A DNA stretch of 64,000 bases from Spirosoma sp. 48-14 (GCF_001898575.1 NZ_MKUD01000025.1:63892-127891), one strand, 5' to 3'. Positions 25,978 through 33,663 are shown, numbered from the stretch's first letter. Numbers and translations: made by a program. Notes: generated from the sequence alone by a model not told the origin.

Positions 25978-26103
25978 TTAATCAGTGAAGAATAAGGCCA
26001 TCAGGCGGCATCCGAATTCCCATCCGGCCACCATTAGCCCAAAGAGAGCTAACAGTGACCATAAGGAAAAGGACACGAATTTGCGCTTCGGGATTGCGTT
26101 CAT
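25978..26103 (-). CDS. Small one-pass membrane protein, possible holin/antiholin
   Basis: The 41-residue product from the ATG at 26103 reads MNAIPKRKFVSFSLWSLLAL... with one membrane helix (about 10-33) and a short tail. The frame is open further upstream, but that part overlaps the endolysin gene and lacks phage-protein character. It starts five bases after the endolysin-like stop, so it is in the lysis group. Function is inferred from neighbours only. Confidence 0.45.
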   Translation of the reverse strand: MNAIPKRKFVSFSLWSLLALFGLMVAGWEFGCRLMALFFTD

Positions 26104-26108
26104 AGTGT

Positions 26109-26738
26109 CTATTGTTGTTTTAAGGTGGCTAGATAAGGCGTGAGCCAGTTGGCAATGAATTTGATTTCGGATTTCCTCCGGCGGTTGATGTAGCAGCCGT
26201 ATTTGGTGCCTCGGCCTGCCGATGTGTTGAAGCCGATAAGCGTTACATAGTCGTCGTCGGAGTCCCACACATCACTCACTAAGCCCTCGATGTGGCTGGT
26301 GTAAATGCTCACGGCATCCATTCGGCGGGGCATGATCCCCAGCCGCTGGTTACCTCGCTGATTGTGGCGGTAGATGATCTTAGCCGATACCGAGAAATAA
26401 CTGCTTACCGCTCCCAACGCTTTGATGGGCAACTTAACCCCGTTCACCCGGTGGGCATAGTAGAAGCCACTGGCGCAATAGGCCGACCGGATCGGTAAGC
26501 CATTATAGCGGTTAATCCGGGCTATCCAAGGGGCATCGTTCTGGTTGGAAATTTCCACCATGCCCACAAAAACGGCAGCACTATCCAGGATGGCCTGGCG
26601 TAGTCGGGTTTCGTCCAGGGTAATCGGTTTGGCGGGATAACTGGCCTTTTTGTCGGGCCCCTTACTTACGGTTTGACCCCGTGCGACAAGGCAGAATGTA
26701 AGATAAATAAGGCCACAAAGGCCAGCGTAATGAGACAT
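26109..26738 (-). CDS. Endolysin-like secreted cysteine peptidase/amidase (CHAP-like)
   Basis: The start is taken at ATG 26738 (MSHYAGLCGLIYLTFCLVAR), giving 209 residues with an N-terminal signal or signal-anchor. The longer frame only translates the overlapping upstream gene. The core has Cys88 in RSAYCASGFYYAH, His149 in YTSHIEGLVSDV and Asn171 in IGFNTSAGRG, the order and spacing of the Cys-His-Asn triad in CHAP/NlpC-like cell-wall hydrolases. An exported endolysin of this kind would be released to the periplasm without a classical holin. The two small membrane proteins that follow complete a likely lysis cassette. Confidence 0.65.
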   Translation of the reverse strand: MSHYAGLCGLIYLTFCLVARGQTVSKGPDKKASYPAKPITLDETRLRQAILDSAAVFVGMVEISNQNDAPWIARINRYNGLPIRSAYCASGFYYAHRVNGVKLPIKALGAVSSYFSVSAKIIYRHNQRGNQRLGIMPRRMDAVSIYTSHIEGLVSDVWDSDDDYVTLIGFNTSAGRGTKYGCYINRRRKSEIKFIANWLTPYLATLKQQ

Positions 26739-27430
26739 CGTTGATAGGGTGTTAGATCCTCGAAAAACTCGGTAAAGAAATCTTTGCGGCTCCGAATGAA
26801 GGGCAGCATATACAGCCCAACGAAGGGAACCAGGATTAACAGTTTGAACAGCCCTACCGGCAAATCCCAAAACTCCACGTACTTCTCAAAAAAGAACTTC
26901 TGGTTGCTCGTTAAGTCATAAGCGTTCATTTGCTGCTCAACGGGCAGGCTCTTGTTTAACTCGTTGATGTGCTTGCCAATGCTGTCGAAATTGGTGCTGG
27001 CCCAAAAGATGGCTACCCCTAATAGTACGGTCTGGATCACGGCCCCCAGCCGGTGGCGGAACAGGCCGTGGACTTTCTGGAGGGTGGTGGGCTCGGGGCT
27101 GTCGTCGGCAGAATCTTCGATGGCCAGGCCCAACTCACGGGCCACTTGTACGGCCTGTTTATCGGCATCCAAAGCCCATTGAACGTACATCTTTTTGCTG
27201 GCTTCGTCGGTCTCTTTGGCGGCTGTGGCCCGGAACCCTGCTGCATCCTCCCGGAGTCCATTATACGCGTCTAGTTTTCGCTGACGTTCGGCTTCTTCGG
27301 CCAACAGTCGTTTCTGTTCCAGTTCGTGCTCCTGCTGGGCAATCTGGTCTTTTAAGGTCTGGATGCGTTGGGCCTCCTGGTCGAATTCGGTTAACACGGT
27401 ACTGTTGTCGTTGTTTACTGCTGTTTGCAT
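26666..27430 (-). CDS. Phage membrane protein with N-terminal coiled coil
   Basis: A 254-residue protein. Residues 12-60 form a charged coiled coil (LKDQIAQQEHELEQKRLLAE). Membrane segments lie near 134-151 (LGAVIQTVLLGVAIFW), 195-215 (LFKLLILVPFVGLYMLPF) and 234-252 (LITLAFVALFILHSAL). It follows the adaptor gene and overlaps the endolysin gene by 73 bases. It could belong to the lysis cassette as a holin-like or spanin-like protein. That is inferred from position only, and the length is greater than a typical holin. Confidence 0.55.
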   Translation of the reverse strand: MQTAVNNDNSTVLTEFDQEAQRIQTLKDQIAQQEHELEQKRLLAEEAERQRKLDAYNGLREDAAGFRATAAKETDEASKKMYVQWALDADKQAVQVARELGLAIEDSADDSPEPTTLQKVHGLFRHRLGAVIQTVLLGVAIFWASTNFDSIGKHINELNKSLPVEQQMNAYDLTSNQKFFFEKYVEFWDLPVGLFKLLILVPFVGLYMLPFIRSRKDFFTEFFEDLTPYQRCLITLAFVALFILHSALSHGVKP

Positions 27431-27443
27431 GGGGTATGAATTG

Positions 27444-28412
27444 TTAAAGAATAACGAGGGATTGATGGGTAAAATCGGGCTCGGCGCTGTCGGTATCGGT
27501 GGCCAGGTTCGCCTGGTAATAGCCCGGCCATTGGCTGGCCGTAGCGGTCTCTTTCAGAAAGGCCTGGAGCTGTGCCAGGTAAAACTGACCGTCTAGATAG
27601 AGCTGCCGTTTTTGGTTGTTTTTACTGTCGCTGTTGGGGGCCACCTCCTCCAGTGTACCATCTTTGCTTCGTCGCTCGGTGATACCCGTCGTATCCAGCG
27701 TAAGGGGCAAATACGGGTAAGCTTCATAGAGGGCCATGTGAGCCAGCGCGGGCCGGATCGTCTCCAGTAGCGTTTGCTCGGCATCGGTCAGCGTGTAGGC
27801 CGGATTGCTCCATTTGGCTTTTTGGTCGGTGTAAACCGATTCGGTCAGCATGGGCTTAATGTACACCTGTTCGGCCCGGAGGATGTAGGTAACAAGTTGG
27901 TCGAACAAGCGGCTTTTACGCCCCAAAGTCGGGATATATTGGGCCAATTCACTAGCCGAACGAATCCAGATCCGTTGTCGCTTTTTGTAGGCCGTGGAGG
28001 TAGTCCAGGCCATGGGCCGGGTTTGTTCAACAGTCTGCCAAAAGTTCTCCAGGGCCAAATCCAGCATGGCCAGGTTAGCCTCCCGGCTGTCTACGTACTC
28101 CCATTTGGCCACGGCTACCGTATTCTGGGAGTTAACTTTTTGCAAACCCAAATCGCCCGCCCTCAGCTTCAAATGCGGAAACGCCAGCTCGTAAGCTTTC
28201 CAGCTCATGCAGGATTGAGCCAGGTAGAGCAAATCGGCATCAGGGGTGCCCGCTTGTGGATTCTGGAGACCAGTCAGGTAAGTCAGTAACTCCTGGCCTA
28301 CCTGGTCACGAAACCACCGCTCAGCAAACACCACAAAGGGCTCTACCGTTTCAAACTTAAGCGCGGCCTGGAGGCCTCCAATGTGGGCTTTTAAACTCTC
28401 TTTGGTCAACAT
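27444..28412 (-). CDS. DUF6712-like phage head-tail adaptor protein
   Basis: A 322-residue helical protein, MLTKESLKAHIGGLQAALKF, resembling the DUF6712 proteins that follow portal genes in Bacteroidota phages. Typical stretches are VVFAERWFRDQVGQELLTYL near the start and LYLAQSCMSWKAYELAFPHL near residue 80. It is the first gene after the portal, across a spacer with the TGAGTGATTGAG repeat. The family assignment comes from memory of such proteins. An adaptor role is inferred. Confidence 0.6.
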   Translation of the reverse strand: MLTKESLKAHIGGLQAALKFETVEPFVVFAERWFRDQVGQELLTYLTGLQNPQAGTPDADLLYLAQSCMSWKAYELAFPHLKLRAGDLGLQKVNSQNTVAVAKWEYVDSREANLAMLDLALENFWQTVEQTRPMAWTTSTAYKKRQRIWIRSASELAQYIPTLGRKSRLFDQLVTYILRAEQVYIKPMLTESVYTDQKAKWSNPAYTLTDAEQTLLETIRPALAHMALYEAYPYLPLTLDTTGITERRSKDGTLEEVAPNSDSKNNQKRQLYLDGQFYLAQLQAFLKETATASQWPGYYQANLATDTDSAEPDFTHQSLVIL

Positions 28413-28414
28413 GA

Positions 28415-28480
28415 ATTATTGAGCGTTTGAGTGATTGAGTGAATGGTCGAAGTGAAAAAACGCTCAATCACTCATTGATT
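28415..28480. repeat. TGAGTGATTGAG inverted repeat between portal and adaptor genes
   Basis: TGAGTGATTGAG in the left half pairs with CTCAATCACTCA in the right half (12 bases). Same word family as 3353-3427. Confidence 0.6.
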
Positions 28481-29743
28481 ATGATTTATCACCGCTTGCT
28501 TGCCGGTAGGGTTGGTATCCAGGGTGGTTAGCTGTACCTCTTTGAAGGCGGGTACAATAGTTTTGTAGCCCATGATTCGGAGCGCCATCTGGATCGGCTC
28601 CAGTAGAATCTGACGTTGTACGGGCGTTCGAAAGTGCTGCTGGTAATCGGCTACGGTGCGTACCTGGCTCCCCGAATCGCCCGATTTTGAACCGGGAGTT
28701 ACCCCACCCAATACCGGCAAAATGCCCACGGCGTTGGTGATGGAAATATTGGCCATTTCCCAAACCTTATTGTAGGCATCGTCCGACATTTCGTTTTTGA
28801 GCGGCACCACATCGATACTATCCATGCTCTTGCCATCGTCGCCCCGCAGGTAGCGCACCAGTAGCGATTTATTGACATTGTCCACCCCCGAAAGCCAGTT
28901 TTTGAGATTCTCCCCAAACTGTGCCCACTTCTTCTGGATCGCTTTGGGCTCCAAATCTTTGCCGCCTTCCTTGTCGAAATAATCTTTGGGCATCTTAATG
29001 ACGTACTTGATGTTGTAGCCATTTTGAAGCCCCGATTTGTGAAACAGCGGAATAAGATTGGCCACTTCGATCCAGTCGCGGGAACACCACCAGGAGGGGA
29101 ACGCATAGAACGGATTACCTGAAATGTGCTCACGGGAATGGTAGATGCTCACCACGTTTTTGGTCGGGTTCACCCGGTCGAAGGCCGCTATTGTTTCGCT
29201 CCGTTCGCGCTGGCCCCAGCTTTCTCCGAAGGTCGGATTTTGCAGGTAACAGGGGACTTTGTTGCTCACAGGTTTGCCGATCCGGGTAGTAAACCCATCC
29301 GAAATGGAGAGCAAGGGCAAGCCATCAGGCGTAAATTCGAAGCGGGTAAAGTGATTGGCATTGGTCACCCGTTCGTTGATGGCCGCAATGGCATACCGGG
29401 CCAGCTCGGTCTGGTACACCCAATCGGTTAGCTTGTTGTCTTCGTAGGGCTCCAGATGGGTAGTTTTGCCCTCAATGACTTTGGTAAAAAAGCCAATACC
29501 CGATCCATAGATCATGTCGCGGGTGGCTTCCAGCAAGGGCCGAACCTGGTTATTTTGTTCCAGGAGTTTGGCCATTCGGTTAGGCTGGTTGTCCTGAGCG
29601 CCCCAGGGAATGTGGTCTAGCCCGGCCTGCTGAGACAATAGCAGGCCAGACCCAAACACCTGGTCGCGGCCATCCACGAGTTGCAAAACGGCTCCATTTT
29701 TGTCGCTGGGTATTATAAACGCGTTGTCGGCTATTTGCTCCAT
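28472..29743 (-). CDS. Portal protein
   Basis: A 423-residue protein, MEQIADNAFIIPSDKNGAVL. Portal-like features are LLEATRDMIYGSGIGFFTKV near residue 70, HISGNPFYAFPSWWCSRDW near 205, and GSKSGDSGSQVRTVADYQQH followed by FRTPVQRQILLEPIQMALRI near 375, which matches the conserved portal end where the crown helices begin. It starts two bases after the preceding gene's stop. Portals form the dodecameric DNA gate. It is separated from the capsid genes by almost 24 kb, with the tail genes lying between them. Confidence 0.75.
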   Translation of the reverse strand: MEQIADNAFIIPSDKNGAVLQLVDGRDQVFGSGLLLSQQAGLDHIPWGAQDNQPNRMAKLLEQNNQVRPLLEATRDMIYGSGIGFFTKVIEGKTTHLEPYEDNKLTDWVYQTELARYAIAAINERVTNANHFTRFEFTPDGLPLLSISDGFTTRIGKPVSNKVPCYLQNPTFGESWGQRERSETIAAFDRVNPTKNVVSIYHSREHISGNPFYAFPSWWCSRDWIEVANLIPLFHKSGLQNGYNIKYVIKMPKDYFDKEGGKDLEPKAIQKKWAQFGENLKNWLSGVDNVNKSLLVRYLRGDDGKSMDSIDVVPLKNEMSDDAYNKVWEMANISITNAVGILPVLGGVTPGSKSGDSGSQVRTVADYQQHFRTPVQRQILLEPIQMALRIMGYKTIVPAFKEVQLTTLDTNPTGKQAVINHNQ

Positions 29744-29744
29744 A

Positions 29745-30044
29745 TTAGTAGGTATGTACTACCCGTAGGCCGTTGTAGTGAGTGATTAGATCGATGCAAA
29801 TCTCAAAGGGCTTATTGCCCGCGTCCACGTTCTCCAGTAGCAGCACATGGTTTAAATTGATGTTGCCCCGGTAGCCTCGGTCGCCAGGTAAGTTTTTGGA
29901 GCACTTACGCACCGCAGCTTTATGGCCCACCGTACTGTCTTTTTTAACATAGGTCAGGCTAAACACGTGGTTCTTTCCGCCTTCCAGCGTGTCCTGGTGA
30001 ATTTCGGCAAACATGGCCCGCCTGGTAATCGACTTAGCTGCCAT
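29745..30044 (-). CDS. Small phage protein before the portal
   Basis: Start chosen at ATG 30044 (MAAKSITRRAMFAEIHQDTL), 99 residues; the longer frame from 30101 would extend into the upstream gene. It is beta-rich, with HVFSLTYVKKDSTVGHKAAV and GYRGNINLNHVLLLENVDAG. The region resembles small basic DNA/RNA-binding-like proteins, but no motif is diagnostic. It overlaps the end of the 30034-30237 gene by 11 bases and lies two bases before the portal start. Confidence 0.5.
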   Translation of the reverse strand: MAAKSITRRAMFAEIHQDTLEGGKNHVFSLTYVKKDSTVGHKAAVRKCSKNLPGDRGYRGNINLNHVLLLENVDAGNKPFEICIDLITHYNGLRVVHTY

Positions 30045-30237
30045 ACTGTAAGCGTTTGCTGGCCGATACCTCAGACTCAAGAACCCGGTAATAGTGGCCA
30101 CTGCAAAGGGTGATGTGGCATATCGAATCGGCGGCTTTCATATCGGCCTCCACAGTGGCAACATAGTCCGGGTTGATGTTCACGGCTCGGGTTGGCCCGT
30201 CCGAATCGGTTAAAAACTTAATTAGTCGAAGTGCCAT
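30034..30237 (-). CDS. Small phage protein, first in the portal operon
   Basis: A 67-residue protein, MALRLIKFLTDSDGPTRAVN, ATG 64 bases after GTCCTTT site 6. The sequence is beta-rich with two cysteines (SICHITLCSGHYYRVL). It overlaps the following gene. No family is recognised; it is annotated as a real gene because of clear coupling and the conserved motif upstream. Confidence 0.5.
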   Translation of the reverse strand: MALRLIKFLTDSDGPTRAVNINPDYVATVEADMKAADSICHITLCSGHYYRVLESEVSASKRLQYGS

Positions 30238-30301
30238 CGATGTTGGGTTTCGATTGATCGTTGTTTACAGACTCAAAATTGCCTCCCTTAGCCAGCGCCT
30301 G

Positions 30302-30308
30302 AAAGGAC
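30302..30308 (-). promoter_or_regulatory. GTCCTTT operon-head motif, site 6
   Basis: Minus-strand TCAAAAACCGTCCTTTCAGG, 64 bases before the ATG at 30237 and just after a terminator (30323-30348). Confidence 0.55.
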
Positions 30309-30322
30309 GGTTTTTGAGCAAC

Positions 30323-30348
30323 AAAAAAGCCACGGATGGCCGTGGCTT
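30323..30348 (-). terminator. Terminator after the 30372-30641 gene
   Basis: AAGCCACGG/CCGTGGCTT stem (30327-30335 and 30340-30348), four-base loop, followed by six T on the minus strand. Confidence 0.8.
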
Positions 30349-30371
30349 ATGAACTCGTTAGATCGATGCAG

Positions 30372-30641
30372 CTATTTACCTTTCGGCTCAATGTCATTGA
30401 AATCGTACTTAAATCGACGGGGTTGCCCTATATAACTAGGTAGTACCACGAATTGCCCCGTCTTAGTGTCCAGAATAATACTTTCCCGTTCGCTGGCCAC
30501 GGCTTGAAACCGGCGCGTATCGAGAATGCCGGGTTCTGGTTGGCCCGAAGGGGTGAAATTAGCGAGTAAGAGGATGCCCGTTAGCGTAAGCGCACCCAGA
30601 AAGAACGAACGTAAATCGATTGAAAATTGAATAGTTTTCAT
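30372..30641 (-). CDS. Membrane-anchored cargo protein with a chromosomal paralogue
   Basis: Start taken at ATG 30641, giving 89 residues starting MKTIQFSIDLRSFFLGALTL. A single N-terminal membrane helix (about 10-27) is followed by a polar domain with ESIILDTKTGQFVVLPSY and the end FNDIEPKGK. The first 26 residues and the ILDTxTGQ/EPKxK motifs match the chromosomal gene at 40275-40547 almost word for word. The gene lies in the spacer before the portal operon and has its own terminator, so it is cargo. Function unknown. Confidence 0.6.
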   Translation of the reverse strand: MKTIQFSIDLRSFFLGALTLTGILLLANFTPSGQPEPGILDTRRFQAVASERESIILDTKTGQFVVLPSYIGQPRRFKYDFNDIEPKGK

Positions 30642-30713
30642 AGCTGACGAATTAGAAGTAAGGGAAAACACAAAGCTATTCAGATGATAACAATCTGGTA
30701 TGTTAAATTTTTG

Positions 30714-31130
30714 CTAGGGTACTATTCCTTTAATCTTACCCGCTACGTATAATGTAACAGCAAGCCGCATGGCCCATACTTCCAGTTTGGCCTGCCTGGT
30801 TTTTAGGGTCTGTTCTCCGAGTTGCTGTTTTGTGCCAGTAAGCTCAGTAGAAAGTTTGCCATTTGCCTGCTGGCACTTCTCCAGGTCTTGCGCCTGGCGC
30901 TGACTCTTGCTCTCATACTCGGAAAGTTTGGCTTTATAGATCACCTCGCGCTTAATAGCCCAATCGCCCCGAATCAGATCCAACTCTATTTTTTGGGCGT
31001 GGCTGATAAAGTCCACGGCAGTAGCCAGACTATCCTTACTTTTTGTAGCGGGTAAGGATTGCCCGCATAGCTTCGAGTTGGCTATGACTAGCAGCAGAAT
31101 CCAAAGCCGCCTTTTCTTTAAGTCGGTCAT
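30714..31130 (-). CDS. Spanin-like periplasmic coiled-coil protein (second of an overlapping pair)
   Basis: Start taken at ATG 31130, 138 residues beginning MTDLKKRRLWILLLVIANSK. An N-terminal signal or anchor (8-20) with Cys22 is followed by a coiled coil (about 45-110, KLSEYESKSQRQAQDLEKCQ) and a hydrophobic C-terminal segment (AVTLYVAGKIKGIVP). It overlaps the upstream gene by 95 bases in another frame. Two overlapping anchored coiled-coil genes recall Rz/Rz1 spanins. The lipobox here is not canonical, so the call is tentative. Confidence 0.45.
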   Translation of the reverse strand: MTDLKKRRLWILLLVIANSKLCGQSLPATKSKDSLATAVDFISHAQKIELDLIRGDWAIKREVIYKAKLSEYESKSQRQAQDLEKCQQANGKLSTELTGTKQQLGEQTLKTRQAKLEVWAMRLAVTLYVAGKIKGIVP

Positions 31131-31395
31131 TTTCGTTTTGGAGAGAATGAATTTGATTGTTTTTGTCGGCAACGACGGTGCTCCAGCGTACCGAGTCGCG
31201 GAAAGATTGAGCGCTGGCATTCTCGCGCAGGAGTTCAGCCCGTTCATCCTGACAGGCCTGGAGCTGAGTGTGGCCCGTAAATCGGCTAATGAGCCAGGTA
31301 ACAGCAATGCCGATGCCCACTGCCACCAGTTCCCAAACAAAGCGGCCTGTGTTGCCTTTGATGAATTGCCAGATGGTTCTGAAAATTTGTTGCAT
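31036..31395 (-). CDS. Spanin (Rz)-like membrane coiled-coil protein
   Basis: Start taken at ATG 31395, 119 residues, MQQIFRTIWQFIKGNTGRFV. One membrane helix (about 20-37, ELVAVGIGIAVTWLISRF) is followed by a periplasmic coiled coil (DERAELLRENASAQ, NQIHSLQNENDRLKEKAALD). The layout is that of an inner-membrane spanin. It is the first gene after GTCCTTT site 7 (32 bases) and overlaps the next gene. Gram-negative phages need such proteins to disrupt the outer membrane. Confidence 0.5.
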   Translation of the reverse strand: MQQIFRTIWQFIKGNTGRFVWELVAVGIGIAVTWLISRFTGHTQLQACQDERAELLRENASAQSFRDSVRWSTVVADKNNQIHSLQNENDRLKEKAALDSAASHSQLEAMRAILTRYKK

Positions 31396-31427
31396 GGTCC
31401 AAAGCTCATTACTAGCCAGGCCAGCCA

Positions 31428-31434
31428 AAAGGAC
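31428..31434 (-). promoter_or_regulatory. GTCCTTT operon-head motif, site 7
   Basis: Minus-strand GATTTTTTATGTCCTTTTGG, 32 bases before the ATG at 31395 and directly after the terminator at 31435-31470. Confidence 0.55.
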
Positions 31435-31470
31435 ATAAAAAATCCCCAAATAGGTATCCGGGGATTTTTT
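31435..31470 (-). terminator. Terminator after the 31494-32243 cargo gene
   Basis: AATCCCC/GGGGATT stem with a 12-base loop and T/A runs on both sides. Confidence 0.75.
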
Positions 31471-31493
31471 AAAGTCCTTTCCACTAATCTTTA

Positions 31494-32243
31494 TTACTCA
31501 TCTTTTTCCATACCTTCAATTTCTTCAAATAAAGCATAAGTTTTATCCTCACCTTTACATATTTCCTCTCTTAACATAGTCACTGGCCTATAATAACCTT
31601 TGCTCATTTTAATAAAAAAACTATTTTTTGAATCGTGGAAAACGAAACACTTTTCAAGAATATAACCGTAACTTCTAATAAATGTGATCATTAAAGCTCT
31701 CACAAGCTTCTTATCAATTTTATTTTGAAAATATAATCTTGCAATAGCGTTAAGTAAGTCATATACGGCTTCGTAAGTATAATAATCTTGCTGCTTAGTT
31801 TCATACAGCCTCTTCAATTCGATACGACGTATATCAGCTCTTTCTTCACGTAAAACTTGCCAAAACCTCTGTCTAGAATTAAGCATATATTCCGTATTCC
31901 AGTACTCATATATTTTAAAAAAAGTAGATCTACGCTCAGATTTCACATTAAATCTAATTGGAAAATATATAGCAAGTATTGATATAAAAACTGCAAAAAA
32001 GGCAATATTCGTAGCACTACCTATACCTTCATCGATTGCCTTAAATTTCAAATACTCTCCCTTTAACTGTTTAATATACAATACCGTGTCTTTACCATTA
32101 TGGATTTTAATCTGATTAGAGTTTTTCGAAATATGCATTTTGGGCAATGTCTTTATAGCAATATTCTTGCTTTCCTTATGCCTTTGTGCTAGAACAACAA
32201 GAAACAACAATGAGAGCAAAAGGCTTAAATAATATTTTTTCAT
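31494..32243 (-). CDS. Membrane protein, prophage cargo, unknown
   Basis: Start taken at ATG 32243 (MKKYYLSLLLSLLFLVVLAQ), 249 residues. It has a signal peptide or first membrane helix, an extracytoplasmic stretch, then a second membrane helix near 85-103 (TNIAFFAVFISILAIYFPI). A large cytoplasmic helical domain follows, with FFKIYEYWNTEYMLNSRQRF and RFWQVLREERADIRRIELKR. This two-helix plus cytoplasmic-domain plan is seen in several phage-exclusion membrane proteins, but no specific family is recognised. Strongly AT-rich; cargo by position before site 7. Confidence 0.6.
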   Translation of the reverse strand: MKKYYLSLLLSLLFLVVLAQRHKESKNIAIKTLPKMHISKNSNQIKIHNGKDTVLYIKQLKGEYLKFKAIDEGIGSATNIAFFAVFISILAIYFPIRFNVKSERRSTFFKIYEYWNTEYMLNSRQRFWQVLREERADIRRIELKRLYETKQQDYYTYEAVYDLLNAIARLYFQNKIDKKLVRALMITFIRSYGYILEKCFVFHDSKNSFFIKMSKGYYRPVTMLREEICKGEDKTYALFEEIEGMEKDE

Positions 32244-32444
32244 TTTAAATATTTGCAAAGTGCCCATAGTATTGAATTTATGTTAAGATGGATTTATGGA
32301 TATAAGTTTAATAGCATATGCATGACTAAGATAATAAATATCCAACTAAATTATATCTTATTTTCAATTACTTGTTTACACTTTCTTAAGTAACTGTTTC
32401 CCTCTCTAATTAAATTTCCTATAACATATATCATACATAGTAGA
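32244..32444. other. AT-rich intergenic stretch, no gene seen
   Basis: No convincing frame or hairpin. It is as AT-rich as the cargo gene to its left and probably holds that gene's promoter. Confidence 0.5.
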
Positions 32445-32681
32445 TCAATCTGGCCGGTCTTGTCTGTCGAGCAAGTTTTTTTGGGCACCATCCCATTCAT
32501 ATTTCTCTATGATAGCCTCAGAAGTAAACTTATTTAAGCTCTTCTTTTGTTTTAAGAGCTTTCAATACGGCAAAAGCTTCCAGCCTTATGTGGGAGCAAT
32601 CTGTTTATGTGGCTTCGCTTTGCGATCAGAACCGGCTGGCGGTACTTTTTTGGAACCGTCTTTATTATATCCTTTGGGCAT
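32445..32681 (-). pseudogene. Decayed small phage gene (two frameshifts)
   Basis: On the minus strand, ATG at 32681 reads MPKGYNKDGSKKVPPAGSDR and stops after 31 codons. The next frame continues LEAFAVLKALKTKEEL, and the third frame continues NKFTSEAIIEKYEWDGAQKN to a TGA at 32445. Each piece is protein-like and the three abut, so one gene of about 78 codons broken by two small indels fits best. Inference only. Confidence 0.4.
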
Positions 32682-32750
32682 GGCGTTACCGTTTGTTTTA
32701 CCAGTGAATTGAGAAAAGAAAAGCCTGGTTTATGACCAGGCTCTACGAGT

Positions 32751-33164
32751 TTAAACTGTATCGTCTAAACCAGCTTTTTTTCGTTCGTATTCTCCCAGTT
32801 CAACCTGGAGCGGGATTTTCTCCCATTTGTATCGCTCGTTTAGGCGTTCTACCATATGCCACATAACCAGCTCGAAACAGTCTGTATAGCTGATAAAATC
32901 CCCTTTTCGGATTAGTTGAGCGGCTATATAAATAAGGCTATAGGGATGGCGTAAGAGCTTTTTTTGCGACTTTAACACCACATTATGGCAAACCTTTCCA
33001 ATGTTGATTTCTGGCCCTTTAAAATCACATTTATAGTAAAGGGTGGGAATCATGTGCATTTCTGGCTTGGGCTGCTGATCTACGCCTGGCGACCTCATGA
33101 ACCATCTTGATGGCTCTGGAAAAGTGTTCAGGTATTTTTCTAAAGTGATAGTGATAGTTTCCAT
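32751..33164 (-). CDS. Unknown early phage protein
   Basis: A 137-residue protein, METITITLEKYLNTFPEPSR. It has no signal peptide or membrane helix. The second half is helical with LIYIAAQLIRKGDFISYTDC and MVERLNERYKWEKIPLQVEL. It is the last of a run of small minus-strand genes from 36442, typical of an early or accessory block. Not recognised. Confidence 0.55.
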   Translation of the reverse strand: METITITLEKYLNTFPEPSRWFMRSPGVDQQPKPEMHMIPTLYYKCDFKGPEINIGKVCHNVVLKSQKKLLRHPYSLIYIAAQLIRKGDFISYTDCFELVMWHMVERLNERYKWEKIPLQVELGEYERKKAGLDDTV

Positions 33165-33178
33165 AGTTAGGATTGTGG

Positions 33179-33418
33179 TTAATGGTTTCTGCGGAGTTTG
33201 GTGGAAATTTTACCCGCTACTTGTAAAGCTGTGATTGGGCTATTCAGGAGGCCAGACTGCTCTAATTCGGCTACTCGTTGCGCTCGAAAACGTCGGCATT
33301 GTTGGCAGCGGCAATGTTGCAGACTAATAGCAGTAGGATGGCGTAAGGGAATAATCAGGCTGTCCTGGATTTCCTGATAATCCTGGATTTGCTCCTCGGA
33401 TAATTCGGTTAAGTACAT
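33179..33418 (-). CDS. Small cysteine-rich phage protein
   Basis: A 79-residue protein, MYLTELSEEQIQDYQEIQDS, with a cysteine cluster HCRCQQCRRFRAQRVAEL near the middle (CxC-x2-C) that could bind zinc. It overlaps the upstream gene by ten bases. Possible nucleic-acid-binding accessory protein; not recognised. Confidence 0.5.
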   Translation of the reverse strand: MYLTELSEEQIQDYQEIQDSLIIPLRHPTAISLQHCRCQQCRRFRAQRVAELEQSGLLNSPITALQVAGKISTKLRRNH

Positions 33419-33663
33419 ACCGTTAGCTGTTGTGTTTGGGCAAGTTTCGTCTGGAGTTGAAATATGATTTCTTGCTGTTCCTTGCAGTAGTCCACCAGGC
33501 GGGTTAAACTCTCTTTGATGCCGGTAGCCTGTTGGCTATTTATTGTGCCTTTTAAAAATCCGGCTTCAATGCATCGGGTAATATTGCCCGTTGCAGCCAA
33601 ATCCATTCTGAGCGCCTGGAGCTCTCGGGTACTTGGTGCGATAACAGTAAGATTATTGGTCAT
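33409..33663 (-). CDS. Small helical phage protein
   Basis: Start chosen at ATG 33663 (MTNNLTVIAPSTRELQALRM), 84 residues; other in-frame ATGs exist upstream (33672, 33705). Helical, with GFLKGTINSQQATGIKESLT and a C-terminal coiled coil (KEQQEIIFQLQTKLAQTQQ). It overlaps both neighbours. Function unknown. Confidence 0.45.
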   Translation of the reverse strand: MTNNLTVIAPSTRELQALRMDLAATGNITRCIEAGFLKGTINSQQATGIKESLTRLVDYCKEQQEIIFQLQTKLAQTQQLTVCT

